Made by a program: the position numbers and the translations under genes. From Epiperipatus broadwayi (taxonomy: Eukaryota; Onychophora; Udeonychophora; Euonychophora; Peripatidae), in assembly GCA_028023455.1 (NCBI GenBank), contig JAQFVV010000073.1:1606080-1670079 (forward strand): 64,000 bases of DNA. The letters are read 5' to 3'. Under the pieces are notes generated by a model that saw nothing but the letters and a program-made list of their open reading frames with translations, did not search any database and was not told the DNA's origin. This document shows positions 37,876 to 50,427 of this stretch, one piece after another. Position 1 is the first letter of the stretch. Each line of letters starts with the position of its first letter.

Positions 37876-37999
37876 AATATTCCTTTTGTTTCATGTGTCA
37901 AAGCATCAGCCGGGAAGCAAACCCACAAACCCGGAACAACTGCTTGTAAGGCAGCTGTGCTGACTACTTGACTACCAACACTTGACAATATCTCTTTTT
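37876..37999 (-). mobile_element. SINE S1 copy 5
   Basis: Minus-strand reading: TGTCAAGTGTTGGTAGTCAA, GTCAGCACAGCTGCCTTAC, GGGTTTGCTTCCCGGCTGAT, tail TGACACATGAAA. The flanks AATATTCCTTTTG (37876-37888) and AATATCTCTTTTT (37987-37999) are an imperfect target duplication (10/13). Confidence 0.8.
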
Positions 38000-40579
38000 T
38001 TTATTATATAATATTTAAAATCAGGTGTTAATAGACAATGTCCAGTGAAAAATAGTAAACTGTAAATGATGTTTGCTTTCAAAAGGGGATTTCTGTCAAA
38101 TGTAAACTCTTGTTATTATATAAAGTAGCCCTAACAATAAACATTTATAAATTTTAAAACACAAAGTCTCATAACTTTCCATATTTTCTTATTATAATAG
38201 TCTCTTTCATGACAGTCAAATGTTATAAATTAATAACTTTTTAAAAGAATTGTATGGTTGAAATATTTTTAAATATGTAGAATTATCTGTCATATTTTAT
38301 GAGCAAAAAATCACAGTCAGATGTTAAAAGATGGTAACCAATGAAAATAATAAATTGTAAATGCTTTGTGCCTTCAAAATGGAAAACTCTTTTGAATGTA
38401 TATATGTTTACTATAATACTTTATCTCTGTGCAATAAGAGAATGTATTTAAAAGAAGTTCCCCTTTTTACTGCAAAGGTTTATAGTTTACTTATTTTTAT
38501 TGGTCACTGCCTATTAATATCTGACTGGTTTTTCTATTATAAGGTATAATAGATATTTTTACATATTCAAAAATATTTAAAATATATAATCTGTTAACAG
38601 AATATTAATATATACACATATAACATATACTGTACTTGTATTAAATAAATAATAAACGTGAATCAGTTTAACTTGGTATGTATTAATCTATGAACTATGA
38701 CCTATATTGCTATGAATACCTATAAATGCTTGAGTAATATTGAGTTTTTTATATTTTCTTTTTGAATTATAACCTGATCAATAAATTATTTTTTGAGCAT
38801 GGTTACTTGCAAGTTTTTTAATAGAATTTTTTTCATTAGTCTTTTGCTATAGGTAGTTATGTTACTGATATTTAATAAAAATAATCCATTTATTCTCACA
38901 GAATCTTTCCCATTTTGAATTTCTATATTTCATGATGAAACAAAAGCATTGATAAAACAAGTGCAGACACCATTAGTCAAAACAATTGTTAATGTAATTA
39001 GTCTATCATAAATATATGTAGAACTAGAAATTCCAAAATAAATGTATCTCCTATTAATTTCATCACAATACAGTCTTCTCTGATATGATAACTTTTTTTT
39101 TTGCAAAACACATATATCTATCCAGTTAAATGTTCTCATTATTATGAGAAGCTATATCAATCATACATCTTTGGAAATCCTATCTATGATTATGTATTTA
39201 AGAATCTGCATAAAGCAAAGTTTAGACAATTTATGTAACTATGTTTATAAAAATATTGAAATATCTTCATCAGTATTTTTACTTTATTGATGTTGCAATT
39301 ATTGATATTACAACTGTATTAACTAGAACACCATCATCACAAACCTTCAGGAAAACACTAAATATTAACTATGTGAATAAATAATTCTCCAACAATCTAA
39401 TTTACTAACCTTGTCATTTATGCTAACAAGTATTCTCTAAATATGACTATCCAAGCATATAGTAAAATTCCTGATTCAAATTCAATTCCAAGGGGTTCAT
39501 TTTTAATTATATTAACTTATGCAAAATGACAAAAAAAATATTACTCTGCTAAAACTGGCCCACCACTGCTTTTAATGTCATGGAGTTTCATCCTTCATTT
39601 ATTTATCCTTATTTACATATCAAAAAATTAAAATATTTACAGTAGAATTGCTTGGCATATAATTTAAAAATGGATATGTGATTGCTGAGGGTGAAAATAC
39701 TACCATTGTAATCAGTGCAAAAGGAAAATAAACAAAGGCATAAAAAACATATGCTATCAAGAGCTTATAGTAACATTATGACTGAAAACAATAAAATGAA
39801 AAATAAAAAATAAAGAACTTAGAAAATGATGTCTATCATCTAGTCTTGAATAAGCATTCATATATTTTTGGTTATACCTTATTAATTAACTATTTACCAT
39901 TAGGCTTCATACTTGAAGAATATTTTACTTTACTGCAATAAAAAATTATACATACAAATAAATTTTCCAAGCAGATAAAATATAACACTTAAAGTTTATC
40001 ATGAAAATAGAGTTAAGCAAACAATAATTTCAAAAATTAATATATATTTTTATGTCAGGCTTATGTTGTGGAGGAAAAATATTTGTACTTTGTAAAATCA
40101 AGTTATAAAAATTTAAAAAAATTTATATTATAATGCTGTTTAATAGTAAATTGAAGTCATGAAACTAAATTTTCATGAGTTTCATCATACCATGAGAACT
40201 AGAAAACCTTAAAAGCATTACACATAGATTCATCATGTTATTATAATTTTTAAATTTGGATACTGCTCACTTTTTGCCTTCATTAAATTCACATGATATT
40301 TATGCATCAATGGTAATAGTTGAGATGCATAAATCTTTATCCATCAATCCCATTACTCAATTAGTGCATAAACCACACAACTCAATCAAAAGATGATTTT
40401 GCATATATAAAAAAGTTGGTATTATATATTCTTATCATATTTTTCACTACTCTGTTATTTAATTGATTCATAGATCAATGAATTTAAAGTCAATAAATTT
40501 TCTATCTACCATCTTTAGAGATTGATAAGGCTATATTAAATAGAACAGTGTTATGAATATATAACCCTACTACAATCAT
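38000..40579. other. AT-rich stretch with one SINE S3 tail
   Basis: CATCATCACAAACCTTCAG at 39,333-39,351 is the conserved S3 3' tail. Its body has decayed beyond recognition. The frames at 38361-38549 (+) and 38930-39139 (-) show no domain. Confidence 0.45.
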
Positions 40580-42200
40580 CTTATTCAACATCATCATTTT
40601 CAACATGCTGCAAGATGAAGGTCTCTCTCTCTCTCTATTATGCTAGTTTCTCCCTTCTATATACTCTCTTCTGTACATTACATAAGCAAACATCATTATT
40701 TTATCCACTCATCTCTTATATGATTTTTCCTAGGTTTTACACATTCTCTTGGGATTCAGTTTAAGATTTAATTATCCCTCTATTAGCATATCTTCCAGCA
40801 ATATATCCATTTCAGTTCCATTTTAGTCCTAATTTCTTAATAATGTCAGTGGTTTTGTTTGTTCTCTTACTCTCATATTTTCTTTTCTATTTTTTCTATT
40901 ACTTCCAACATATATTTATTTCAAACTTCATTGAATTGTCCCAAATTTCTACATTGATCTTTTGCTAAGTCCCAAGTCACTGTTCCATGTATCAGAACTG
41001 ATTCACAGCTTTTTTTTTTCAATTATATAAGCACACTTCCTTTTAATACTAGCTTATTTCTATTGAAATATCTTCATCCAAGTTTAATTCTATGATTATT
41101 TTTATGCATTATGTTTTCATGCATATTAATAATCTGACAAAGATATTTATAGACATTAAAATCTTCTAAAAAAATCAATTTTTGTTGACTGTTTATAATC
41201 TTTGCTTTAAAGTCTTAAGCAATATTATATGCTAAAGCTACTAATATATGGTTTGGCTGAAGATCTCTCAATCCCATATACCTATTTAAGTTAGATATCT
41301 GGGTTTGAAGATATTTTGGTGTCTAAAAAAGTCAGATTTTCTACTTAATAGTTAACTCTTAGATAAATGCTGGCATTGGCTTGGTATTTTTAGATCTAGT
41401 GTCTGAAACTACTCTAGGGCCTCACTGAGGAGTGCCAAAGCATGAAACCATTGGTCTGAGGTTGGGGAGTGCTTTTCAAGATAGAGATTTTTAAATGCTT
41501 TGCTGAGCTGGCATTTATCAATAAAGCTTGTTAGAGCAAATTAGCAGAGCTCTTTATTTTTTATTAAAATCTAATTCTCATTATCAATTTTTTACTTCTT
41601 CCTCTAATAAAATTGAATATTTTTTCATATTTTTAGGATTTAGTCTTATTAATATTTATCTTTAGACCTATTTTCTTACTTTCATCTGATAACTTTTGCA
41701 ATATTTACTGAAGCATTAGAGCATTGTTTTCAGAAACAATCACATCATCTGTAAAATCTAGATATCTTAAATATGATCCTTGTACTTTTACTTTCTTTGC
41801 TTTTTATTTTAATTTTTAAAAGCATTTTGCAAAAGTATTGTAAAAAAATTTTGAAAGCAAAGAAATACTTTTATACACATTTCACAATATTAATCTTTAT
41901 AGTATCACCATAGAATATTACACATGCTGTTTGGATTTTGATAAAGCTTAGAGAATCTAAAGGTTCTCCATAATCTACAAATCCAAAATATAATGTCATC
42001 TCATACTCATTTGTTTTTTTTTTCTAATTTCTGACAATACATACATGTGATCCACTATCCTAAAAGAACTTTTAAATCTACTTTTTTTTGATTGGGTTGA
42101 GTCTAAAGTTTTCTGTAGATGAATTGTAATTATCTTGCTAAAGATTTTATTTTTAACTGCTAAAAGACATACGTCCATAATTCATCTTTAGCATTCTTAA
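40580..42200 (-). mobile_element. Decayed LINE (RT and 3' region), minus strand
   Basis: Minus-strand translation at 42178-41996 reads KIFSKIITIHLQKTLDSTQ and FRIVDHMYVLSEI, matching reverse-transcriptase motifs 0-2 of RTE/endonuclease LINEs. At 41755-41744 the catalytic YADD position reads FTDD. Downstream, near 41,000, is a relic of the conserved YGSETW segment (IHGTVTWDLAK). The 3' end at 40,590-40,640 carries the CTGCAAGATGAAGGTCTC motif. Frameshifts and stops are many, so it is dead. An A-family repeat interrupts it at about 41,222-41,556. Confidence 0.85.
41222..41556 (+). repeat. A-family unit inside the LINE
   Basis: TTTCTACTTAATAGTTAACTC, GATAAATGCTGGCATTGGCT, CCTCACTGAGGAGTGCCAAA, GCATGAAACCATTGGTCTGA follow the A-family order. 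The CTGAGGA...GAAAC core is at about 41,437-41,456. Boundaries are approximate and I could not define a target duplication. Confidence 0.7.
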
Positions 42201-42440
42201 TACTAATAAAGTATAATATATTTATAACAATATTATTTACAGTGAAATGTAAAATTATATTATATAAGAGTGTAAGGATAATTAAAAACTAATAATTATT
42301 ACAGCATTAATATCTGAAATTACTTAATCAAACTTGTTCTTAACAAATTCTGACTCTTCTAGCGAATAAATTCATATGTAACAACATCTTACTAACTTTG
42401 ATATCATTCTAGTCAATCATTTTCTGCAGAATCATTATTT

Positions 42441-42740
42441 TATAACTTATAGCCCTTTCTTTATCTGACTGAAGGTTATACTAATAGTATGTTCATGAGG
42501 TGTACAAAGTTTACATATGGATGTCTGAAAATTTAAGATTTTCTACTTAACAGATAACAATTAGATATATGTTGGAGCTTGATTTTATATTTTTAAATCT
42601 AATACCTGAATGTCCTACTATCTCATTGACAACAGCTAGAGCTAGAAACTGGTCTGAGGATAGGGATATTCAGAAAAACTTGTGAAGAGCTATTAACATG
42701 CTCATTATATATCATTTATAGTACAAGCTTGCAGTCTCCA
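42441..42740 (+). repeat. A-family unit
   Basis: GATTTTCTACTTAACAGATA, TTTTTAAATCTAATACCTGA, GAGCTAGAAACTGGTCTGAG, GATATTCAGAAAAACTTGTG, GTACAAGCTTGCAG: same order as the units at 41.2 and 56.7-57.3 kb. Confidence 0.7.
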
Positions 42741-43089
42741 GAAAATGGTCTATATGAAAGAAAATTTGAATAAATTTTGCACAAATTTCTGTCAAGATTC
42801 ACTTAAAATCTCAGTGTAAGGTGACACTCCCATGATAGACTATGAATATGGAGACCTAAGTTCCTGAAAGTGCTAAGCCTTATAATTCTTTTTCCAATAA
42901 TATTAAGCTTAACTTTTTTGCATAAAGCACAATTTAAAACTTATCACTCAAAAGTGAAGTCAAAACAAGGATTTTATTTAAATTAAGTCACATAATATAT
43001 GACTTTATTTCCTTGCAATTAAAGCTTACTTTTATAAATACCAAATTTAATACAACTAAAAAATAATGTTGTAAGCAGTAAAATGGTTG

Positions 43090-46000
43090 TCTGAACGAAT
43101 TTAGCATGACATTTAATTTAATATAGGGTTGGGTGTATTATGATTTTGGCTGCAGGAAAGAATTTTGCTGTTAATTGAAAGGAAATACTTTGATTGCTCT
43201 TTGATGCTTTAAAGAGCCAAGTAGAGCAAATTCTTAATGTCCTTTCTATATATTCTTGTTAATGCATAAATTATTGTGTGATTATTGATTGATATGATAT
43301 TAAAGTATAGAGAGGCTATTCACCAACCAATTTTTTCTAGTAAGGTAGGTTTATGTTTTTTATCTCTGAGTTTAATGTCTTTTTCTTAGTTGGCTCATAG
43401 TTTGCAAATAAAACATTGGCTAGGTTTTCTCAAAAGTTTAATTAATGTGGATATAAGCAATGCTTTAGATAGTTATAATTATGATAAACAAAATAAAATT
43501 ATTCCTTTATTCCCAAGAGATTGTAAAGTCATCAGGTAAGGTAGGATTATGACAGAAACTGCTAAGAATCCTTGATTTGGATCCAGTCAGCCATTGATAA
43601 TGATCTTTTATGAAGTTAGAAGAAAGTGTGAAGAGCATAGAGATTTGAAAAGTGGACATAGATTTTATTAAAAAGACACGGGTATTGAAAATATTAATGG
43701 AATGGAATTCATTATAAATAAAATGTGGAAAAATAACATTGTAGATACTATTTAACATAATGGAAGACACTAACTGCAAGTAATTCTGGTTTATGCTCTA
43801 ATAAGTTCTTATGAAGAAATATAGAACTTTTATATAGATTTCTAAAATACTATTAATCATACCAAAGACATTATGAAAGTATAATGGGAGACTTTAACGC
43901 TGCTAGATTGGAAAATGATTGAAAGATGAAAATGTATCTATGGTAAGATAAATATAAGAGAACACAGGATTGAGGAATTTTTGGAAGAAGAAAATATCAA
44001 CTTTTCTTTGAGAAAAATGCTAACGGAAATAAATATGTAAATGTTCATATGTAAAAATATAGAAAAATTTGATTATATTTTGTCTAATAAAATGCATATA
44101 TATATTTCATGATTGCAATGTTTTTAATAAAATCAATACAGAAAATAACTATTAATTAGTGAATTGTAAGATATATTTTAATGCAAGATTGGAGAGATGA
44201 AAATTATTAAAAAAGATAGCATGAACAATTGATATATTCACAATCTTTAATAGCATTCCAATAAATTTAAAACAAAATTTATTAATCATTTGAAAATTTT
44301 GATAAATTTTGAAGGTAGTTTATACTAAATGGAGATCAAAAAAAAATAATTATCACTCTATTACAAATTGGAACAATGGTAGCTGCTATTAAAAATAATA
44401 GCAATTTACTAGTAAATTATCAGTTGAGGTGATAGAATATATCAACAATTAAGAGAATTACATATCTAGAATTCTCTAAAATGGTACAAAAAGAGTTAAT
44501 AATGATAACCATGATTTTCCAAAAAAAGTTATAGAAGACAATAAAAGTTTCAAAAGTATAAAACAATATTTGGTATTGAAAAAAAAATTATGTCAGCAAT
44601 AAGAAAAAAAGATGAAACTAATAAAAAATAAGTGAACAAAAAAAAACAATAACACAAAGTCACCAATACCTTTACTAAATTTTCTAAACTGTCAAGCATT
44701 TTACATGAAAAGGTGAAACTTGAAATTAAATCTACAAAAGGAACATTTTCAGAAAATGCTAGAATTATTATTCATATTTTAAAAGAATCAGGTGAACAAG
44801 GAAAAAAATTCTGGGCAAAGCTATATATCAAATGTCTATATGATAAAGATATACTATATGGTTGGAAAAATGCAGTAGTAGTACTAATATTTAAGAAAGA
44901 TTATATAGAAGATATTAGAAATTAAATACCTTATCAACATTCTATCAGTTTTATATAAATTCTTTACCAAAATAATTACAACCAGTGAGCTCTTAATTCT
45001 AATCAACCAAAAAAAAAAAAAAAACAAGCTGGATTTTAAAATGGTTTTAGCACAATACATCACACCTATCTAATAAAAGAAGTTATAGAAAGGTCCAAAG
45101 AAAATGAATTGCTATTATACTTTGGATTTGTTATTTATGAAAAAGAATTTGATTCTATATGATGGTTAAAGCATTGGATCATATTCTGAAGGATATTTAT
45201 CAAAATATAACATTAATGGTTAGATTACATTGTAATATTAATATCACATACTTTCTTTATTGCTTTTACAATGCTTCATATAATTACAACCCACTGTTGA
45301 GGATTTTGATTACCCCAAAATCTTCTTCAGAACTTCTATTTATATTTTCAAATCTTAATAGTTAGCAGTTAAGATTTGAAAATATAAGTGGAAGTTCTGA
45401 AGAGGATTGTTGTGTCAATCGAAACCATCAATAGTGGATTGTAATTATATGAAGCATTGTAAAAGTAATAAATAAGTAAATGATATTACTATATGAATTT
45501 AGAAATGCAATAAGAAAGATAAAGTTATAACACTAATATTGATAAAACATATGATAAAATGATGCCAAATCTAAAAAACTTTTTACAATAATTTCACAAG
45601 AAGTATTTTGTTGACGAAAATTGGAAGGAAATGAAAATAAGTGGTTATTTTTTGTTATTTTGTCATTATTTTTTTGCAAATAGTAATGGTTCATAGTTTC
45701 AGAAACTGTTGCAAGAGATTTCACATGAAAGTAAGAAAGTAGAACTAAAAATTAATTTTAAAAAAGGCTAAAAGTAATGTTCTGTGGATTGTCTCAGAAA
45801 AATAAAATAAACATAATTGTGAAATAGAAAAGTTAAACTACAAATATGTTGATTTAATTATAAGTACAAATGGAAACATATGGATAAAATTTATCATAGA
45901 ATTATGCTTAGATGGTACAGATGATGTGCTTTTTTTTTCAAGTAATACTTTTAAATTCTCCAGAAATTATGTAAAAGTTATAAGATAAAGTAAGTAAAAA

Positions 46001-46670
46001 ATAGAGACTAATATTAAGAAGACTAATGTAATGTTTTGAGGACTTTTTATAAAAAAAAGATTGGTAATCATAAATTGGAAGTATTTATCTAAAATACCAT
46101 AATCAGATTATTAATACAAATGGAATTAAAATGGTTGAAATTCATTATAGATTTATGCTGAGTGGAATACTTTGATAAAAATAATCTAATATTAAAACAA
46201 AATATGTCTATTCCTCTTTGAAAAATATTTTTAACTAAATATATTTTGTCTCTACTGAATTATGATCTGAGACTTGGACATTTTACAGAATATCAGTAGA
46301 CAGACTTCAGGCCATTTATTAAAATATGGAGCTGGTGGGAAAAACAGGAAGAAACAAAATTAAAATATTATGGTGAGAAAGAAACAGTTATCATTAATAT
46401 TGTTGAAACAACTAAGAGACTGAACTAGAGTTGTGCTGGATATATTGCTAAAAGAGATAATTATTAGGTGGATGGTTAAAGTCCTAATCTGGATGACAAG
46501 ATATTGTAAAAAGATCTGAAAAAGATCTGAAAGAGATCACACATGGATGGCTAAAATTAAGAGATTTGTTAGTGTAACATGGGGAAGAGAGATTATGGAT
46601 TAGAAAAACTAAATTAGACATAGAGAGAGACAATCATTCTGCAATGGATTGATAATGTCTTGAATTTATT
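43090..46670 (+). mobile_element. Decayed LINE 1 (endonuclease + RT), plus strand
   Basis: Endonuclease signature IMGDFNA at 43881-43901 and FDYILSNK near 44,066. RT start at 44713-44925 (GWKNAVVVLIFKKDYIEDIRN). The motif A region near 45,125 reads FGFVIYEKEFDSI, where the usual FVDYEKAFDS has lost its catalytic Asp. Motif C near 45,914 reads GTDDVLF. A YGSETW relic lies near 46,270. The 3' part ends like the LINE at 54.2 kb. There are multiple stops, and an E-family fold-back is inserted at 45,232-45,543. Its 5' limit is uncertain. Confidence 0.88.
45232..45543. mobile_element. E-family fold-back in LINE RT, 10-bp target duplication
   Basis: TAATATTAAT (45232-45241) and TAATATTGAT (45534-45543) flank the element (9/10). 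Removing it restores continuous LINE translation (RLHCNIDKTYDKMMPNL). Arms meet near 45,363. The right arm has CTGAAGA (45397-45403), G, GATTG, TTGTGT, CAATC, GAAAC (45421-45425), a perfect 5-bp helix. The left arm has a decayed version. The frame at 45159-45365 spans the LINE/element junction. Confidence 0.85.
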
Positions 46671-47869
46671 TTTATAATTTTTTCTCAGCTATTTTACAAC
46701 CATTTTAATCTAACTATAATTAAATAAATGAGCGCCAGATGGCATTGTAGGCAGATTTAAGGAGAAACCACAGTACATCACATCACATCACATTACAATC
46801 ATTTAGTTTTAATTGTCTGTCTTATCTAATTCCAATCTTTTTCTTATATTTTGTTATTCCTAGTACTGTTTTGAATCTTTCAAATATATTAGAGTTTTTG
46901 AACCTAAAATAACTTTTCAATGTTTACGTAAGTCTAATATTAGACTAACAACCACTCATTTTAGTGAGTTCAGCTGTAGGTTCTTTTGCTATTACTTTTA
47001 ACCTTTTGACAGAAAAAATATTATATAAAATAATTTATTAGGTGACTTCAAATTTATATTTATATCTGCAAAGACAGCCTCCTACCTTATATTTTAAAAT
47101 CAACTCTTAGACTCTAATCTTTTATTTTTGTCTATTAAGCAAATTTATATATGAATACATATATAATATTTTTTTAATTAAAAATAAAGTTAATATATTC
47201 TAGTAATTCAAAATTATTAAAATAATTATTTATTATTTGTTTTACCTTTAATTTTAAAAATGTTATTTAAAATATATATATAAAAAAGCGCATAACTATG
47301 ATATTAATTTACTAATTTACTGATTACCCGTTGAATGCAAAATTATTATTTAAAATATGATATATAGTCAAAAAGCTTATCTTGTGAAAAATTTTTACTC
47401 ATTGAGGTGTGACATTTATTTGGCATGACTATTACTTTGAAGTTATGCTTCAAAGCTGTTACGTTTCATTAATTTTAATTACTCCATTTGCATGGTATGC
47501 TGTAGTCTTATTAAAATAATATCAAACTAAATTTAATAAGCATCCTATTTACAGTAATAAAAAGTAAAATATTACGTATAATATTTAAACGACCTTTCAA
47601 ATATTTGGAATAAGTACAAATTTAGTTATCTAGTAATTTAAAACTTGAAATGTAACGTTTATATATAAACGTACTTTCTCAACTTCTGTGTGTTGTTACT
47701 AATTTCTGTGAACAAACAGTACATTCTTATATATACATCTTCAATTTCATTAATAGATGATCGTGAACTAAAATTTGAATCTGATGTTCGGATAAGTAAA
47801 GAAATTCTAAATAAATTCTGGATTGTTTTTAGATATTTTGCGCACATTATTCTAATTAATTCATAATCT
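46671..47869. other. AT-rich stretch, no gene seen
   Basis: A short CATCA repeat lies at about 46,775-46,795. Nothing else recognised. Confidence 0.5.
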
Positions 47870-48014
47870 TCATTTTCATTGATATCAGTCTATTTCCAAA
47901 TTAAAATTTCTTCAAGTTTAATTCAGTTTCTTTTATCAATAACTTCACTTTTTCATATTATCCTAGCAAACTTTCTTATCTCACCATTTATATCACTTGT
48001 GGTTTTTTTCTCAA

Positions 48015-48738
48015 TCTTTCACAATAAAAAAAAACAGGCAAAATTCTCTATATGTATTGCCACTCAGTGCAAGCCAGAGTAATCAATGGATGCCAGAGGG
48101 GTTGTGCATAAAATCCCCATCTAGTGCCTACTCATCCAATATCACCAGACTAGTTCCTGTCTTGTGGCCTTCATCAGTGAATACTCAGGTTTGCATTGAG
48201 TGGCACTGTGTATAGAGTTTTGCCTGTTTTAATAACAGTTATAAGCAAGCATAAGAAATGGTGATCATGTGGTGTTTACTGGCTTAAAACCAACTGCCTA
48301 TGAGGATAGTGGTGGCTATAGTTATTAAAGAACCAGAGTCACCAAAATGTATAGGTACTGAACTGAGTTCAGACCTATATGACTATATAAGCTAATGATC
48401 TTGGATTGAAAATATTATAGTGTTTTCAATTAAAGTCTTATAGTTATGTAGTTAAGTAGAAATAAAAGATGTGTGCTGGAGGGTTGTATTAGATCCTAAG
48501 ATCTAGGTGCAGTCCTTTCAGATCCATGACTCCCCACTGATGAAGGCCACAAGCCAGCAACTAGTATGGGGATATTGGATAAGTAGGCACTAGATTGGGA
48601 TTTTATATACAAGCCTTCTGGCATCCTTTGATTACTCTGGCTTGCACTAAGTGACAATACATATAGAGAGTTTTGTCTGTTTTAATAACAGTTTTAAGCA
48701 AGCATAAGAAATGGTGATCATGTGATGTCTTTCACAAT
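48015..48738 (+). mobile_element. B-family element 3 with 11-bp target duplication
   Basis: TCTTTCACAAT at 48015-48025 and 48728-48738 is a perfect direct repeat, and the LINE continues across it. Inside: a minus segment (48,035-48,180, including GGCCTTCATCAGTGA), a short plus piece (48,188-48,265), then a full plus unit to 48,727 with CTGATGAAGGCCACAAGCC (48,538-48,556). It ends at GATCATGTGATG like the others. Confidence 0.9.
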
Positions 48739-49968
48739 CACAAAATATTCATATTAAAATTTCAATTATCCATATTTTATTATCTCTGCTGGTATCTAGA
48801 TGGTGTCCAGATCCATTTCAATTTTTTATTTTTTTTAATAATATCAGTAAAACCTCTTATCCTTCTATCTATGCAATTCATTTCTCATTTCTTTTATTAT
48901 CTCAACAAACATATCTCCTTACTCATTGAGTAGGTTGAATCTTTATAATCCTCTTCTGTCAAGCATTCAAGTTTCAAATCCAGATGTGATTGCTGATATA
49001 CATCATGTTTATTTAAAAACTTTTTCAACTACAAAGGCATAATTTCTTTTAATATTACATTGTTTCAATGATCCTAGCACAACTCTATTATTAATTTTGT
49101 CAATTATGTAAGCATTTATTTTAGTAATAAGACCAAGGCATTTGTTGTAACTTAATTCAATTCGTTATTATTAATTTTTATTTTCGGTTGTCGTCAATGA
49201 GCCACCATATCCCACTGGATGGTGCTGTTTTCGCACTAAAATACATAAAAATACCATTTCCGCGGCCGACACGTTCGAACCCGCGTTTTCTATAATACAA
49301 CTTTTTTGTTGTACTACAGATTGCAGTCTGCTATGTCACATCGCAGTACAGCATGTATGTTTTATGCAGCAAATACATTTTCCCAATTTGCACAGTTTAT
49401 AAAAAAATTGTTGCGGCTTGGGGAGAGGGTGTGTTTCTTTGAATTGGATGGAAATGTTATTTTTATTGGGTTTTTTTTTATTTTAAAGTATTGAAATGTT
49501 CAGATTTTGTAAAGTAATAATTAACAGACTCTTTACACCATAGTGTATTGAAGTTTTAAGTAGTAAATGTTGACGAGATATATGTATAAAGTGAATTGGA
49601 ATTAGGTAACGTGTCAAGTAATGTACTGTTCGTAACATTTCCATGAGACATTTTAAGATTGTATCATGTGTATATTTTTGAAATAAAAAAGAGCTTTAAC
49701 ACAAAAATATCCAGAAAGAAAAGTACAATTGTACACTGTTTTTTTAAATGTCATAAAAAGCATATATTATATACATTATATATATATATATATATTTGTT
49801 ATTGTTTAAAAAAGTTTTAGTTTCTTTCTTTTCTCCAACTACCATTATACTTTGTTGAATATAGTTTACGTTTATTGTTATCATTTATTTTATAGATGTT
49901 AGTAAAAAAAATATTTACAAAAATACGATTTTGATATTTTTTATTTTAGCATTACAAACAACAGAACA

Positions 49969-50090
49969 CTAACCATAAACCTAACCCTAAAACTAACCCT
50001 AAACTAACCCTAAAACTAACCCTAAAGCTAACCCTAAACCTAACCGTAAACTAACCCTAAAACTAACCCTAAACCTAACCACAACAACTT
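49969..50090. repeat. Telomere-like (CCCTAA variant) array
   Basis: About 122 bp of AACCCTAAA/AACTAACCCTAA variants. It lies within the DNA transposon, not at a chromosome end, so it travels with the element. Confidence 0.9.
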
Positions 50091-50427
50091 TTACTTTTAG
50101 CTGTCATTCGATTTGAAATAAAAAATTGCGGTAAACAACAACAAAAAAAAGCCGTAACCCCAGTAAAAAAATTTCCGATAGAAAATTGATTTTTCTAATA
50201 AAAAATAAACTGAAAAAGACGAATCAAATTGTAATTTGTTTCCTAAAACTAATCCTAAACCTGCCGTAACAACTTTTACTTTTAGTTGTCATTCAATTTG
50301 AAATAAAAAATAGCGGTAAACAACAACAACAAAAAAAACCGTAACCCCAGTAAAAAAATCTCCGATAGAAAATTGATTTTTCTAATAAAAAGCAAACTAA
50401 AAAAGATGAATCAAATTGTAATTTGTT
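50056..50427. repeat. 186-bp tandem duplication inside the transposon
   Basis: Units 50056-50241 and 50242-50427 both run from CCTAAAACTAA(C/T)CCTAAACCT through AACAACTTTTACTTTTAG and TAACCCCAGTAAAAAAAT to CAAATTGTAATTTGTTT. A further direct relation exists between about 49,860-49,965 and 50,445-50,550. Confidence 0.9.

Noticed and set aside
43507-43779. 90-residue minus-strand frame
   Set aside because: Antisense to the 5' part of LINE 1. No recognised domain.
49969-50090. True telomere or chromosome-fusion scar
   Set aside because: The CCCTAA-like array is irregular and lies inside a transposon with inverted ends and a target duplication.
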